From positions 21,935,767 to 21,999,766 of the forward strand of contig NC_049982.1 of the NCBI RefSeq assembly GCF_000003815.2: DNA of 64,000 nucleotides, given 5' to 3'. Shown here piece after piece: positions 15,601 to 26,539 of the stretch. The translations under genes and the position numbers were made by a program. How positions within the stretch are numbered: position 1 is the stretch's first letter; every line of letters starts with the position of its first letter. This stretch comes from Branchiostoma floridae (lineage: Eukaryota > Chordata > Leptocardii > Amphioxiformes > Branchiostomatidae). The notes beneath the pieces were generated by a model, which was not told where the DNA came from, made no database searches, and was given only the letters and a program-made list of their open reading frames with translations.

Positions 15601-18600
15601 TGTCTACCTTGGTTTGGTCCTTTCTGTTTATGAAGTGTTACTTCCTGCCTTTGCCACTTCTATCCTGCCCCCTCTCTGTCCTGTCAGCTGTCAAGAATAT
15701 TCTTTCTAGCTTTGTAATCATCTACAATATCTATTACTTTACCATTACTATGGAATTTTGCTCTGTCGTTTTTTTCGTACTTTCCTGTAGGACTATCATT
15801 TGCCCACCATATTGGTTTCTTTCCTTTTCTGTAACATTTCTGTGTCATATCCCATGATTCCAATTCACGCCATGTTCCAGCAAGGACTCAGGGCACCCTA
15901 TGTTTCGCACCACTTCTGTCTGTGAGTTCTGGCTTTCCCCCTCATTTCTTTTGTTCACTTTGCCCTAGTAGTGCTACTACATGTACCTCTCAATTAGTTC
16001 CAGAATGCATGTGGGCCACCTACCACTCTCCCCATTCAAACAATAGAATAGCCAAGATCCCTTAGTTACATTGAACAAGATTTTTAACTTGGGCTTCTTT
16101 TAAGCTTTTGGCCTTTCCTTTGAAATCTGTTGGCTACCACTATGCAGTGCTTCATAACCCCACAGTCGTTAATTTTTCTGTCAAATGTTCTCTGCCATAT
16201 TTAGAGTTTACTGCTGGTATATATATATGATACAGTGACGCCCATTCCAATATAATATGCCTGACAAAAATATTACCATCTTAACCAATATTTGCCATTG
16301 CCATGGACAACAAATGGAGCTATATATAAGCCTGTAGCATGCTGGTACAGTGCATACTGGCATACTGAGGCTCTGTTTGAAATTCACACCATATATTGGA
16401 AAGGGAGCACATGTACATGTATGGGCTTATCTTGCAGGTACATTTAGTGTCAATGGTTTGTAGTAGCTGCTATGCATGTGTTGGTGTTGCATCGGTGTTG
16501 GGATCCCATCAGTAATTCCTTGCTGTTCTCCCCTTGCTTACAGAGCGGTGCTCCACAAGGCTCCGAGGTAGGCGTGCGTGCCTGCCACTTTGCTTTCCCA
16601 CCAAACACACACACATCAGCTGGAGTAGATTCAGTTGAACCCATCCCTGTCTGTTGTAAAGGGTTCTTAAAAAAGTAGACAATGCTGATACATTTTCTTG
16701 GTTGATTGACGTCATTAATTTGTGTCTGGATGGAAATATTTTGTACAGTAAGTGCATTTTGAATGAAGATGGGGGTGATTCTGATTTGAGAGATCATGGC
16801 TTGGTATCCAGCTTTCCACCCATGTATACAATTAGAGTCCAACAAATGATGAACAATGAATGTTTCAAAATTTCCCAATGTACATATGTTTTTCATATGT
16901 ATAAACCAAAGACTTAAGAAATATGCTTGTACATTTGTAGTACCAGTATTGTGATATGGAGAGTGAATTGTTACTTGATAGCTACTGTGTAGAGGGTCTT
17001 ATTATGGATAGCAGTAACCATCCCCATGTATAACTGTTCCAAGTATGGTCAACACTGTTCACGATTCCATTACATTTCACTCCCATCATTCCTCAAGAGC
17101 AGACATGTCATTGCTTGCACCCACTAACCCCCTCATCTTAATTTTGACATTTATGAAGGTAGACCAAATTTACCTTTCCAGTGGAATACTGATGAGCCAG
17201 CAGTCTTTTTAGGTAATAATACCCATTCATTATGCCATAATTACAGGCAAGATCAAAAAGATATTTGACCACAAATAACAGATGCTCCAACAGCCAACCT
17301 GCTTAGACCAGCTGTAATGTCATTTCATGCAGCTTACTACCAGCCAGCAGTCTGTACCTACCCTTGCATTATTATCACATCTCATGTAGGAATCTGTTTT
17401 TTCCTGCCTTTAGTTATAAAAACAGCTAGGTGGAACAGGGGTGTCTTAGTTGTATCCTTGGATGCTTGTTTCTTTGGCCTGTGGCAGCTGCAGTGCAAAG
17501 TCTCATGGAAAAGTCCTGGGTTCTGCCCATGGTGCTGAAAAAGTGGCAGCTGGATTATATCAGCCTCCAAATGATGAAAGTTGCCAACTTAGTTGTATAA
17601 AATATACAGGATGCTTCAAATTTAAGTGAACCTTTTATTTATCAAAATTTGGCACAAAAACAGATTGGGGCCTAGGAATTCCTTTTGCTGATTTACAGGT
17701 GTACAGAAAAGACTTCAAGTAAATGTTGGCTGTCTCCCTTACATTACATACACTGTATGTTATGGTATCCCGTGCAGCTACAACTATGCCAGTTTGGCTG
17801 CCTCCTGTGATGATGCAGATATTCAAAGAAGAAAACTGCTGTTATTATCATGCAGACTATACCCATGACTGCACAGACATGTTTTAGGTAGTAGGCTATA
17901 TATTTATTACTACAAATATGAAAAATTGCTAGGTACCAGACTGTCCCCCCGATTACTCAAATATGTTATGCTAGGTACTAGGCTGTCTGGATTACTCAAA
18001 CATGCTGAGCTACGTACTAAGCTGTCCCGACTACCCAAACATGTTATACTTAGTACTAGACTGTCCCCTGTAACCACTGCTACAACCATGTGATGTGGGT
18101 TTGTCTGTGTCTGCTGACAGACCAGAGATCACTAGGGGTTGGCAGGCTGGTCCTGAGGAGATAGAAAGAGAGTCTGTGTTGTGAGCTGTTACTACTGGGG
18201 GGAAGGTTGAGTGTTGGAGCTTGCTGGTACGTGGGTCCAAATTCCAAAATCCTTGCCTGGCTAACAAGGAATGCTGGCAGTAGAATGGCAAAGTTGTCCA
18301 CCCATATGCTACTATTTGTGTTAACCCTTTGCATGCAATGGGTGACTCAGTACCTCCAAAGTGGTGTTGGTACACTGGTGATTCCGAATTCCAAACGTTA
18401 AGGCTTATGAATGTCAACCTGTTGAAACAAATAAGTTCTATACAAACAATAGCATTTTTCTGGCCACATTTAAATTTATGTCTTCAATCAGATTTGAGCA
18501 GTTAAAGCTTCAACTCAGAAATTTATCTGTAATCTTAATTAAAGAAACAGCTTTTAAAAAGCCCTTCAAATACCATCATAACTGCACTCACAGTCACAGT

Positions 18601-20439
18601 CTTGCAGCATGACATGGCTGTATCTCAGTAACAACACTAAATCACCCTTAATTTAAAACAAGTCATGGATGACACAAACTACAGTAATACATGTAATGTT
18701 TCCTTTGTCATTTGAATGGTAGCAGATCAAGATTGCTTTGTATTAAGTTTGGATGTCAATTTATGTTTGCCCTGTATGAAAAACTACAACTTCAACACAA
18801 ACTACCATTGACTCAATGGTTAATACATTATTGACTCGTGCAAATGAATAAGAAATATGTAACATCAGCATGGCTAACTGTAACTTCATCATTACTGTGC
18901 ACATGATGTCACATTTTTGTTTCCTTTTTTGTTGTTTACCACATGTTGTTTGTTTGCGTTCCATGTCTAGTGAGTAAGAGAGGTTGCAGTTCTACATTTG
19001 CCCTCCATGAACACTGTGTAAGTTCAGAGTTTTTCTCATCTTTTTCTTGGCCATCTTGACTATTACTGTCTCTGATTGCCACATTCAAGAAGCCACAGTT
19101 TTTCATCTGTCAATCACTTGTGCTACAACCAATCATATTTCAACTCTACGAACACATGGCCCAGCAACAGCCATACATAGAGCTGATCCCCTAAGATTGC
19201 TTGAATAATTGTAAAAAGTATGACTGTTCATATTCCTCTGTTGCTGTAAGGGGAACATGGCAAAACTGTGGCTTTTAGAACCATTCTCAACATCTTATCA
19301 TATGGGTAGCACACAATCTCACTGTAGAAGCTATAGTTGTGTAAGGAACATATATCTTGATGTTTGCCAATAAACAATGTCCCAACTGTGACTTCTTTTT
19401 TCTCAAACATAAGTGAACAAATTCAATTAGCTACTCTACATGAGAACTTTCAAAGCTTGTGATTGTACAAAGATGTTCAGATGTATTTGTTGGAAATATG
19501 CTAAATGTTGTATTTCTTTTTACTGTGACATTGTAAATATGTTTTCCACAAAGTGTTTTGGAATTATTCTAAAATCAAGAAAAGTAGAAAAACAGTAAGG
19601 GACATTGTTGTACAAAGTTAGGGAAATTATGAATATGTACCACTGCATGATGTACTCTTTTCTAATGTACCTGCTGTCAGCGCCCCCCTCTCTCTATACT
19701 CTATCTGTCGGCCATCACTTAACATGAGGGTAAGGAAGATTGTGTTTGATGTTGTGATGTGGCTGTCGTGTTGAAGTGTTGGTGATTGACATTTTGTGCC
19801 TTTTGATCAATTAAACATAGTAGAGAGATTGGCTGAAGGTCAGACAAATGGTGTCATGATGTGATCATTACAGGATAGCCCTATGTTCTACTATGCCAAT
19901 GTTCTGGCACTCCACGTTCTGGCACCCTGATGCAAAGGTTAGGGTTAGGGGGTGTCCAAACATAGGGATGGTGGAACATGGGAGTGTTATCATTCAAATG
20001 TTTTGTTGAAAAAGATATTCTTCAGAATTGTTCTTTTTGTAAAAGTTTACATATTGCCACATTTTCAGTAAATTAGAGGGATGTAGAGATATGAAAGATT
20101 GAAGGATATTTGTGCCAAATTAAAGGGTTTTAGTCTAGAACACTGTTGAGTGTCTATGGTTGAATAGGAGTGTCTGATGTACTTTGTTTGCTAGAGCTAG
20201 CCATTGCTGTTGCCTAAAAGCTGTATTTGCTAGCTTTCTGTGTCTTATGCATTGTCAGACACTCGTCCTAACATTGCCCCCTCCCCCTTCCTTCTCCCCA
20301 GGAGCAGAGTGGGAGTGGTGCACCACTTGTAGGCCGTTATCAGCGGGTAGACAACTCCAGCACAAGCTACGCCTTCAGTGCCTTACACCGCCCCCCTCCC
20401 GCCATGTCCTATTACAGGTGTAAGATGATGGTACTGTAG
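657..20439 (+). CDS. PROM: Prominin-like pentaspan membrane glycoprotein (5' exons lie outside the window)
   Basis: Exons with matching phase: 657-720, 1536-1625, 2021-2226, 2719-2860, 3351-3427, 3845-3924, 4354-4506, 4852-4978, 5155-5306, 5643-5755, 6220-6347, 6591-6680, 7100-7177, 7391-7444, 7577-7657, 7958-8026, 8397-8486, 8936-9048, 9686-9721, then the small C-terminal exons described separately. All acceptors are AG and all donors GT. The protein aligns along its length with vertebrate prominin-1: first large ectodomain loop (to 3924), a transmembrane pair with the short motif TPTTR between them (4354-4506) and FLFCWLLM (4852-4978), second ectodomain loop (5155-8026), last transmembrane segment (8936-9048) ending in AKHYRRMD, the family's juxtamembrane motif. 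Several NxS/T sequons are present. The first membrane segments and signal peptide must lie upstream of base 1. Prominins mark plasma-membrane protrusions and bind cholesterol (family knowledge). Family call near certain; orthology to PROM1 rather than PROM2 is not decided. Confidence 0.93.
6858..6957. other. Assembly gap (100 N) in a prominin intron
   Basis: Exactly 100 N, the common placeholder for a gap of unknown size. The exons on either side (6591-6680 and 7100-7177) are both phase 0, so no coding sequence need be missing. Confidence 0.99.
8247..8365 (+). mobile_element. Short retroposed insertion with 14-bp target duplication
   Basis: The 14-bp word acttaagggtatgc occurs at 8247-8260 and again at 8352-8365, bracketing a 91-bp insert. 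The insert has a GC-rich body (GGGCGCCGCCC, GCGCCATCAGGCACGGG) and ends in a short tandem tail, ctttgactttg. Perfect direct repeats of this length and a simple-repeat tail are the usual outcome of target-primed reverse transcription. The insert is best read as a SINE or the 5'-truncated 3' end of a LINE. It sits in the intron between prominin exons 7958-8026 and 8397-8486. Confidence 0.75.
9793..11587. mobile_element. Non-autonomous hAT-like DNA transposon, complete, with 8-bp target duplication
   Basis: The left end CAGGGTTGTAGCCAGC and the right end GCTGGCTACAACCCTG are perfect 16-bp inverted repeats. They are flanked by direct copies of cgtttgat at 9785-9792 and 11588-11595. CAGGG ends with an 8-bp target duplication are diagnostic of the hAT superfamily (family knowledge). 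The 1795-bp interior is richer in G+C and CpG than the surrounding intron. No open frame long enough for a transposase is present, so it would depend on an enzyme made elsewhere. Sequence related to its left third recurs in inverse orientation near 46.2-46.9 kb. It lies inside the large prominin intron between 9721 and 14383. Confidence 0.92.
13807..13960. mobile_element. Hairpin MITE-like element in a prominin intron
   Basis: Outer arms agatgcattgtggtta (13807-13822) and taaccacagtgcatct (13945-13960) are inverted repeats with one mismatch. The centre is a perfect 18-bp-arm hairpin, gtaaacaaaacacatctg at 13879-13896 facing 13903-13920 with a 6-nt loop. The whole segment could fold back on itself. 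No target duplication was clear. Confidence 0.55.
14383..14424 (+). CDS. PROM: Prominin C-terminal cytoplasmic micro-exon
   Basis: A 42-nt exon between a cttttcag acceptor and a gtaaga donor. The previous exon (9686-9721) ends with two bases of a codon. Joining them gives an open frame reading [13 protein letters not shown], and the exon again leaves two bases. PSAPPAW looks like a short proline-containing cytoplasmic tail motif. Because the length is a multiple of three, skipping would keep the frame, as is common among alternatively spliced vertebrate prominin tail exons. The exon is inferred from phase and splice signals only. Confidence 0.6.
   Translation, partial: YGQETTICSTCLA
16544..16567 (+). 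CDS. PROM: Possible 24-nt prominin tail micro-exon
   Basis: Flanked by a pyrimidine tract ending in ttacag and by gtaggc. It enters and leaves in the same phase (two bases carried over), reading RAVLHKAP. Such a short exon is easily mimicked by chance; the support is the phase agreement with both neighbours. Confidence 0.4.
17929..18069. repeat. Short tandem repeat, about 40-bp unit, 3.5 copies
   Basis: Units begin near 17929, 17971, 18010 and 18049. Each contains ctaggtacta followed by gctgtc and attactcaaa (or close variants). The copies have diverged. It lies within the large prominin intron. Confidence 0.7.
19681..19729 (+). CDS. PROM: Possible phase-changing prominin tail exon
   Basis: A 49-nt segment between ctgtcag and gtaagg. 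Entered with two carried bases it reads [16 protein letters not shown] and ends on a complete codon. This is exactly the phase change needed to enter the last exon at 20302 in its best open frame. Without it, the upstream exons would read into an early TAG in the last exon. Inferred, not proven. Confidence 0.45.
20302..20439 (+). CDS. PROM: Prominin last coding exon with stop codon
   Basis: Follows a long pyrimidine-rich acceptor (ccccttccttctccccag). In phase 0 it is open for 45 codons and ends in TAG at 20437-20439. The sequence is protein-like ([15 protein letters not shown], then [13 protein letters not shown]) and tyrosine- and proline-containing, as expected for a cytoplasmic tail. A second frame is also open and ends at a TAA at 20420. 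A GT at 20418 (CAG followed by gtgtaag) could act as an internal donor, so the exact end is uncertain. Confidence 0.55.
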   Translation, partial: EQSGSGAPLVGRYQRVDNSSTSYAFSALHRPPPAMSYYRCKMMVL

Positions 20440-23400
20440 AACTGTAGTTTAAAACCTTGTTTCATAACACAGTGGTCCCTATATGATGTATAGAGCTTGA
20501 ATGTGTAGTTCGTGTATAGACTTTTTGGGCAACACCTCAGAGGTGGAGCCAATTGTGACCTATTTTAGTAAATTGACGGAATTTAGCCATGGTGATGAGT
20601 TGCTATGAGTAGAAAAGTAATGTATTTTGTTATGTTTTGTTCTACACGTAGTTGGTTGATTACAAAATAGCAACTGTCAATTCAAAACAAAGCCCAAGTA
20701 CAGTATTGTAAGTGTAAAATTGGCCCAACTTTGAGAAGTGTCTCAGAGTAGAGACATACCCTACTCAGTATTACTCAGTGATATCAGTAATAGTATGCAT
20801 ATTATACATTTCTACATTGTGTATATAGATATTTATATATAAGTGCAGACTGAACAAACATTCAAAAGCCTACAAAAGCCTGATCCAAATCTGTTGTGAC
20901 TTGTGAGTCTTGAATGATTCTATCACTCAGTGTGATTTCCTTGTTATGTGTTGACAATGGTCTAGTATTATGTTGTCAAGAGTCAGTTGAAATCAGTTAA
21001 GTTAAACATTCTTGTTAAGCATAAACTGCTAGACAGGAGAACATTTGGTAAAATGTGTCAAACACATGAAATGGCCAATTTACTAAACCTCAAAAGATTT
21101 TCTGAAAAAGGAAAACAAACAAAAAAGACACCAAATCAACTTTCTACAATGACATGACAAAAATGAAATGACAATATTGAAAGTCTAAGCCATGACCGTG
21201 CTCAATCAACCCTCTACTTATCAAGTGCTGTAACTGACAAAAATCTGATAAATATGCCAGCACATATGCGTTTTCAGAGCTAATTTCTGGTGTTTAAAAG
21301 GAGACTGATCTCTAGTATTTTCTATAGATCTTTTGTCATAAAGTAGGATTTCATTTATAGATTAGGTTGCATTCATACATCACATAGAGTTTTCACCAAT
21401 TGAATATACATGTATGTTGTAGCAAATGGCATTTACTTAACCCTTTCATTCTCAACGATGGAGCGATGACCATTGTGTATTATAGGTGAAGACTAGTTGG
21501 CTGTTATCAAGTAGAAAGTTGCGTGTAGTAGAATGTGTACAGTCTGGATGAAAATCACAAACGTTTAAGAAAAGCTGTGGGTAAATTTGCTTTAGAAGTA
21601 CTGCGAATGAGATTTGTACATAAAATAGCATCATGTTTAGCATGTATGTTTTCAAACTTGTACAGAAAACTGTGGATGTGTTTTGTTGTACTCAGATGCT
21701 GATATGATGATTGTAATTAGAAAGATGTAATGAAAAAATAGCAGCAGGAATACAGTGTTTGCTACAAACATGAAAAAAAAAAAGAAATTAATTTCCTTTC
21801 AGAAACTTATGGTGATTGCTTAAAGTTGATATTTAGTATAACCTGAATTGTAAAGGACTGATTTAACCTAATTCAATGATGTTGCTAGAGCTTTATTTCT
21901 TTAATTGTTTTTTATCGTAATCAAAAGAAGTGTAAATTTTATGGTAAATTTTGAGGCTAAGTGCAATTATTATTAAAAATCTGCTTGGTGTATTATGCTT
22001 GTCTTATAATGGGTCTACATGGCACAAATCATTGCAGAAATTACAACTTGTTGAAGTTTTGTTTGAAACTTTTGCAAAATAAGCTATCACAAAAAATAGA
22101 AAAAAGACATTCTCCTAATTGGGGGAGTGAAACCTTTGTAACAGCCATTTTCAGTCTCTACATTTTTGTGTAGCCTTCTGAATTTTTGTTGCAATTTTAG
22201 CTAAGGGCCTTACAATGATTATTATAGTGTGTTCAAAGATAGCTGCATTTGTGTCACTTAAGAAAGAGTACAACCTCAATCTACATAATAACTTTGAAGA
22301 TAAGATTTTTCTAAATGGGCCAGACACTAGAAAGGTTGAAGTGACATGTAAGGAAAATGTTATGTTTCCAAATGATTGTACATTTCTAAATGGACTGTGC
22401 CATGTATACAGACTGCAAATTGACTTAAAGCTCCAAGTCTAGTGGTCTAGGCTCACATAGGTTTTGCATTTGTAAATCAAACTGCATGTCAGAAGCAGTG
22501 GTTGTGATAACATCATTATATTCATGACTTACTGGTAATCATGCTGATAGTTTTGAAATGAAATAGGAGCTTGCATAATTCAATAACTTAATGATAATCT
22601 TGTTAAAAATGCTGCATGCGTCTTGGTGTTTGAAAAGAGGTAAAAGGTTTGAAAAATGTCATTTGCTTGTGTTGTCAATATTGTGACAGTTTGAATTTTA
22701 TGTTTGAATCTTAAGTGATGGTACAAGTCAACAGTAGGTGATCATTATGGTTTTGCATTATGGAGCAAAACAAGTAACACTACCAGGTTTATTTGAATGT
22801 GTTCCTACTTATACCAAAAGACTTGGGCTTTACAACACATGTAAATGTACTGTGTAGAGAGCACAGTCAGCACACAATATTCCAGTATCTGCATTTGACA
22901 AATCATTATTTCCATGATTATCCCAAAACTGTGTTTTACACCAAATGCTTGACTTATACATTGATATATAACGTTACCATGTACTACGGAGAGGATATAA
23001 CATAAGTGTATGCACATTGACAAGAAGTGTGTATGATGTGAGAGCTTAACATTTTGTGTGTATATTGTTGAGTGACATTGTAGAAAATTAGCCATATATT
23101 GTAAGTTTATGACAAGGCGTGCTGAATGTTACAAAGAGAATGGGGTGCTAGCACTTGCATGACACATTTTTGCTACCTATGCTAAGCAAACAGTATGTAC
23201 ATGTTATCAAATCTTATTTTGACAAAAATAACTATTTGGAATTTTACTCAGATGTTAGAATTGTATTTATGTTGTCCCTACAAAACTAATTGATCATGTA
23301 TGATTCAAGTTTTTTTTTTAATAGCAATTACTTACATACATGGTACCTTTTAATTGGATATCTGTTTAACTGCTGAACTTATAGCACATATTTTTGCATC

Positions 23401-23705
23401 AATACTAGTGACCAAACAACTATTGTTGACACTGTCAAACACCTGTGCAAACTGCAAAATTTACATCATTTTTCATACACTGTTAATCCATTTCTTCATA
23501 CAGAATGATATAATAATCTGCATTATACTTTGGTACATAATTGTTTCTTCAATGGTTTTCACTATGTTTGTCACAGTTTTTGTCACATTTTCAATTTTTG
23601 AAAACCACCAATGCATAAAACAGTGAGCTACATACCTGGTGGGTGCAAAGGTGTATTTTTGTACTGCTGTTACTGGTTGTAAAATAAAGGTATTAATAAC
23701 ATTTC
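20440..23705 (+). other. Probable long 3'UTR of the prominin gene with poly(A) signal
   Basis: AT-rich sequence without a credible coding exon follows the prominin stop. An AATAAA hexamer lies at 23683-23688, with T-rich sequence just after it. The end of the transcript is inferred from that single signal; earlier polyadenylation is possible. Confidence 0.35.
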
Positions 23706-24179
23706 CGTCTTTTGTAACATCTCATTATTACTCTTCCACTTCCTAGATGCGGCACTGTACATTGCAACGTTATTACAATTGTGACTAAAATAGACAATGG
23801 AAGGATATAATTTTTGTTTTTAAAACCTGGTAATAGTGTAATAGTCAAACTACTCTGTATGAAACATGTCACACGTCATGTGCTAGTAAACACATTGACT
23901 TAGCTAACTTACACAGGTCATAACATTGACAATTCAATCGTTTACTGCATGCATTTGAATGGATTTGGACACTTTCAAAATAATTATGCAAATTAGGAAC
24001 ATAATTTGAATAATTGGAATCTGCTAATCTTCCACCTGTCAAACTACATGAGTTATATGTATTTGAGTCCTATAATGGGAAACACTTGAAATATAGATCT
24101 TCCTCATTAAGTATGCAAATTTAGTCCAAATTTGAATTATTTGCATTTCATTATGCACATCTTTGCCAAACATACTTAC

Positions 24180-24580
24180 ATGCTAAATATAATGTAAATC
24201 CACCGTTCCGATGTTCCATTATGCTCCTTGGAAGATTTTGACAAAATGGCCCCTGCAGTTCCAGAGCAAGCAGCCGAAACCTAAAATTTGATATTCCCTC
24301 ATCCTTACATCACAAGTTATCTGCCACCAAAAAATCATGACCATAGCTTGCTCAGGTCAACAGATACGAAAAAGCAAAGTTCTGCTGAGGTACCAAGGTC
24401 ACACACCAGGGGGCCCAAAACCTTGAATTTGACCTCTGTCTTCTATACACCTACCGACATACCAAATATCATTACAATCCATCTAGAGGTTCTAAAAGTA
24501 TGCTGACCACAAATATCTGTACACACACACAGACACACCAAAAACTATAACAGTTACCTCCATTTTTCATGGAGGTAAAA
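24180..24580. repeat. Probable dispersed repeat ending in a CA run and a hairpin
   Basis: The right side has a (CA)n stretch near 24522-24540, then a hairpin TACCTCCAT (24555-24563) facing ATGGAGGTA (24569-24577). The preceding sequence has the non-coding, evenly worded style of an interspersed repeat. The left boundary is not visible and no superfamily is assigned. Confidence 0.4.
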
Positions 24581-24949
24581 AGGGAAATGAGAAACATCTA
24601 CATGCAGTTTGAATGTATAGCGTTGTATGATATATTAACTAGACTTCCACCACCTCATACCTTCGAATTCACCAAATGGTGTTAAATTTTCGAGTGACCT
24701 TTTTTGTTTTGTATGATTTTGGTTTCCTTTTTTTTTAATGCCGCATGTATGAAATTCCTGCCATTTATCACCTGTACCTGATGTTACGTGTAACATCCAT
24801 TGGCATAATACCGGTCGGTTTACTGCAATTTCTTAAGCAATGCTAATTTGGCAAATGATCAACGCATCATTTTCTCTAGTTACATGTTGCTGTTACAGCT
24901 TACCTTTGCCACTTCTTCTGTGTAAATCATTTTGTCTCTCTGGTCCTGC

Positions 24950-25540
24950 TAAAAACATAATATCGTAATTGGAACACACCGCGGAATTGCACGGAGAACG
25001 GGCCGTGGTTGGAAGGGGGTGCACTATACCGGCCGAACGAAACACGGCACAATTAACTGCCGCTATGTACCTTTATACATCCTCTGTTGTTCCTTTCTTT
25101 CCTGTTAGGAGTTGCACAAAACAAAAATCTGCATGAGCATACAAAAAGTCATGAGAAAATGGGCGTATACTGACAAGAATTTTCATTTAATTTTGGTCCG
25201 TCACAACCGCTTTGCATTTGACGTAAAACTTTACTGCTGGCCGTAGCATTAAAAATGGCGGGAAAATGGCGGCGTACGTTCAATTTGACCCATTCAGCCG
25301 TAGATCCGGGCTATTATGCAACGGTTCCTCACACTTTTACACGAGCTGTAGGTCACCAAAAGAAATTCAAGATTGCTGTTGAATCATGCTCGTCTTGTGC
25401 CGTGAGCACATGTGATTATTATCTACAAATCTGGCGATGAACGTGACAGTGTGTTTGTCCCACGACGAGGTCGCCTGCCCCGAAAATGACCTGAAAACTT
25501 TTGGCCTTGTTGTCTTCGAATGCATTGTTATCGATGCTTT
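24950..25540. promoter_or_regulatory. CpG-rich patch with ATGGCGG motifs; possible promoter
   Basis: CpG density rises here compared with the AT-rich flanks. ATGGCGGGAAAATGGCGGCG at 25255 contains two copies of the ATGGCGG core of YY1-type sites, often found at metazoan transcription starts. A 61-codon open frame begins at the same ATG, but its product is not recognisable and no splice partner was found. It may be a transcription start or just a repeat with high CpG. Confidence 0.25.
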
Positions 25541-25660
25541 GTAAATTATGTATTGGACACCTAGATGTCTGAAGTGTGCACACCTCAGAAATAACTATTG
25601 TTGCATGTGTAGATCTCTTTAAGTTCCACTATTTTTAATCGACCGGTATAAGGCTTATGA

Positions 25661-26122
25661 CCGGTGTGACAGCGATCTCGCCCCCCCCCCCCCCCGAAAA
25701 AATCGGGGGCCGAAATCACTANNNNNNNNNNNNNNNNNNNNNNNNNNNNNNNNNNNNNNNNNNNNNNNNNNNNNNNNNNNNNNNNNNNNNNNNNNNNNNN
25801 NNNNNNNNNNNNNNNNNNNNNNNNNNNNNNNNNNNNNNNNNNNNNNNNNNNNNNNNNNNNNNNNNNNNNNNNNNNNNNNNNNNNNNNNNNNNNNNNNNNN
25901 NNNNNNNNNNNNNNNNNNNNNNNNNNNNNNNNNNNNNNNNNNNNNNNNNNNNNNNNNNNNNNNNNNNNNNNNNNNNNNNNNNNNNNNNNNNNNNNNNNNN
26001 NNNNNNNNNNNNNNNNNNNNNNNNNNNNNNNNNNNCCACACACCTCGCCCCCCCCCCCCCCCCAGGGATCTCGCCCCCCCGGCGTTTTCGCCCCCCCTTT
26101 AGCGTTTTCGCCCCCCCCCCCC
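25661..26122. repeat. C-tract/palindrome repeat array, left copy (interrupted by assembly gap)
   Basis: Starts with CCGGTGTGACAGCGATCTCG followed by runs of 7 to 17 C separated by short words such as gaaaaaatcgg, gcgttttcg and agggatctcg. Bases 25722-26035 are N. The outer end is the exact reverse complement of the end of the G-tract array at 30866. Long C runs and the gap suggest the sequence was hard to read or assemble. Confidence 0.75.
25722..26035. other. Assembly gap (314 N)
   Basis: Run of N inside a homopolymer-rich C-tract repeat. Open frames running through it are artefacts. Confidence 0.99.
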
Positions 26123-26539
26123 AAGAGCAGCTGGTTACTACATATTACAGGTGCGCTACCTGTACTATACTGCACCTGGGGAGTAACGTATATGGTGTGT
26201 TACCTGGTACCTATATGGCACCTTATTACCGTACCGTAAGATGTCATACCTCGAAAGTCGATACTATATTGTTCGGTACAAACATGACATTGATATGAAA
26301 AAGACAATTTTTGCAGCTGAGGTGGCATAAAAACAGTGCTACTGCGAACGTATAAATCAACACCGTCTATGGTACGGAATACGTCAGCTATATGTTTTCA
26401 ATTTGTCACAGTGTTTTCTTTCTTGTGCTGGAAACATTTCCAAAGCACTAACAAAAACACACGTGAATAATAGTTTCTCATTATTAACACTATCTACGCG
26501 CAAGTTGATATAGCTGTTGCTTAATGCTACAGTGTTTGT

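Noticed and set aside
19936-19952. ggttagggttaggg, like a telomere repeat
   Set aside because: Only two units inside ordinary intronic sequence; no array.
25585-26298. Long open frames of up to 213 codons
   Set aside because: Most of their length is the N gap and poly-C sequence.
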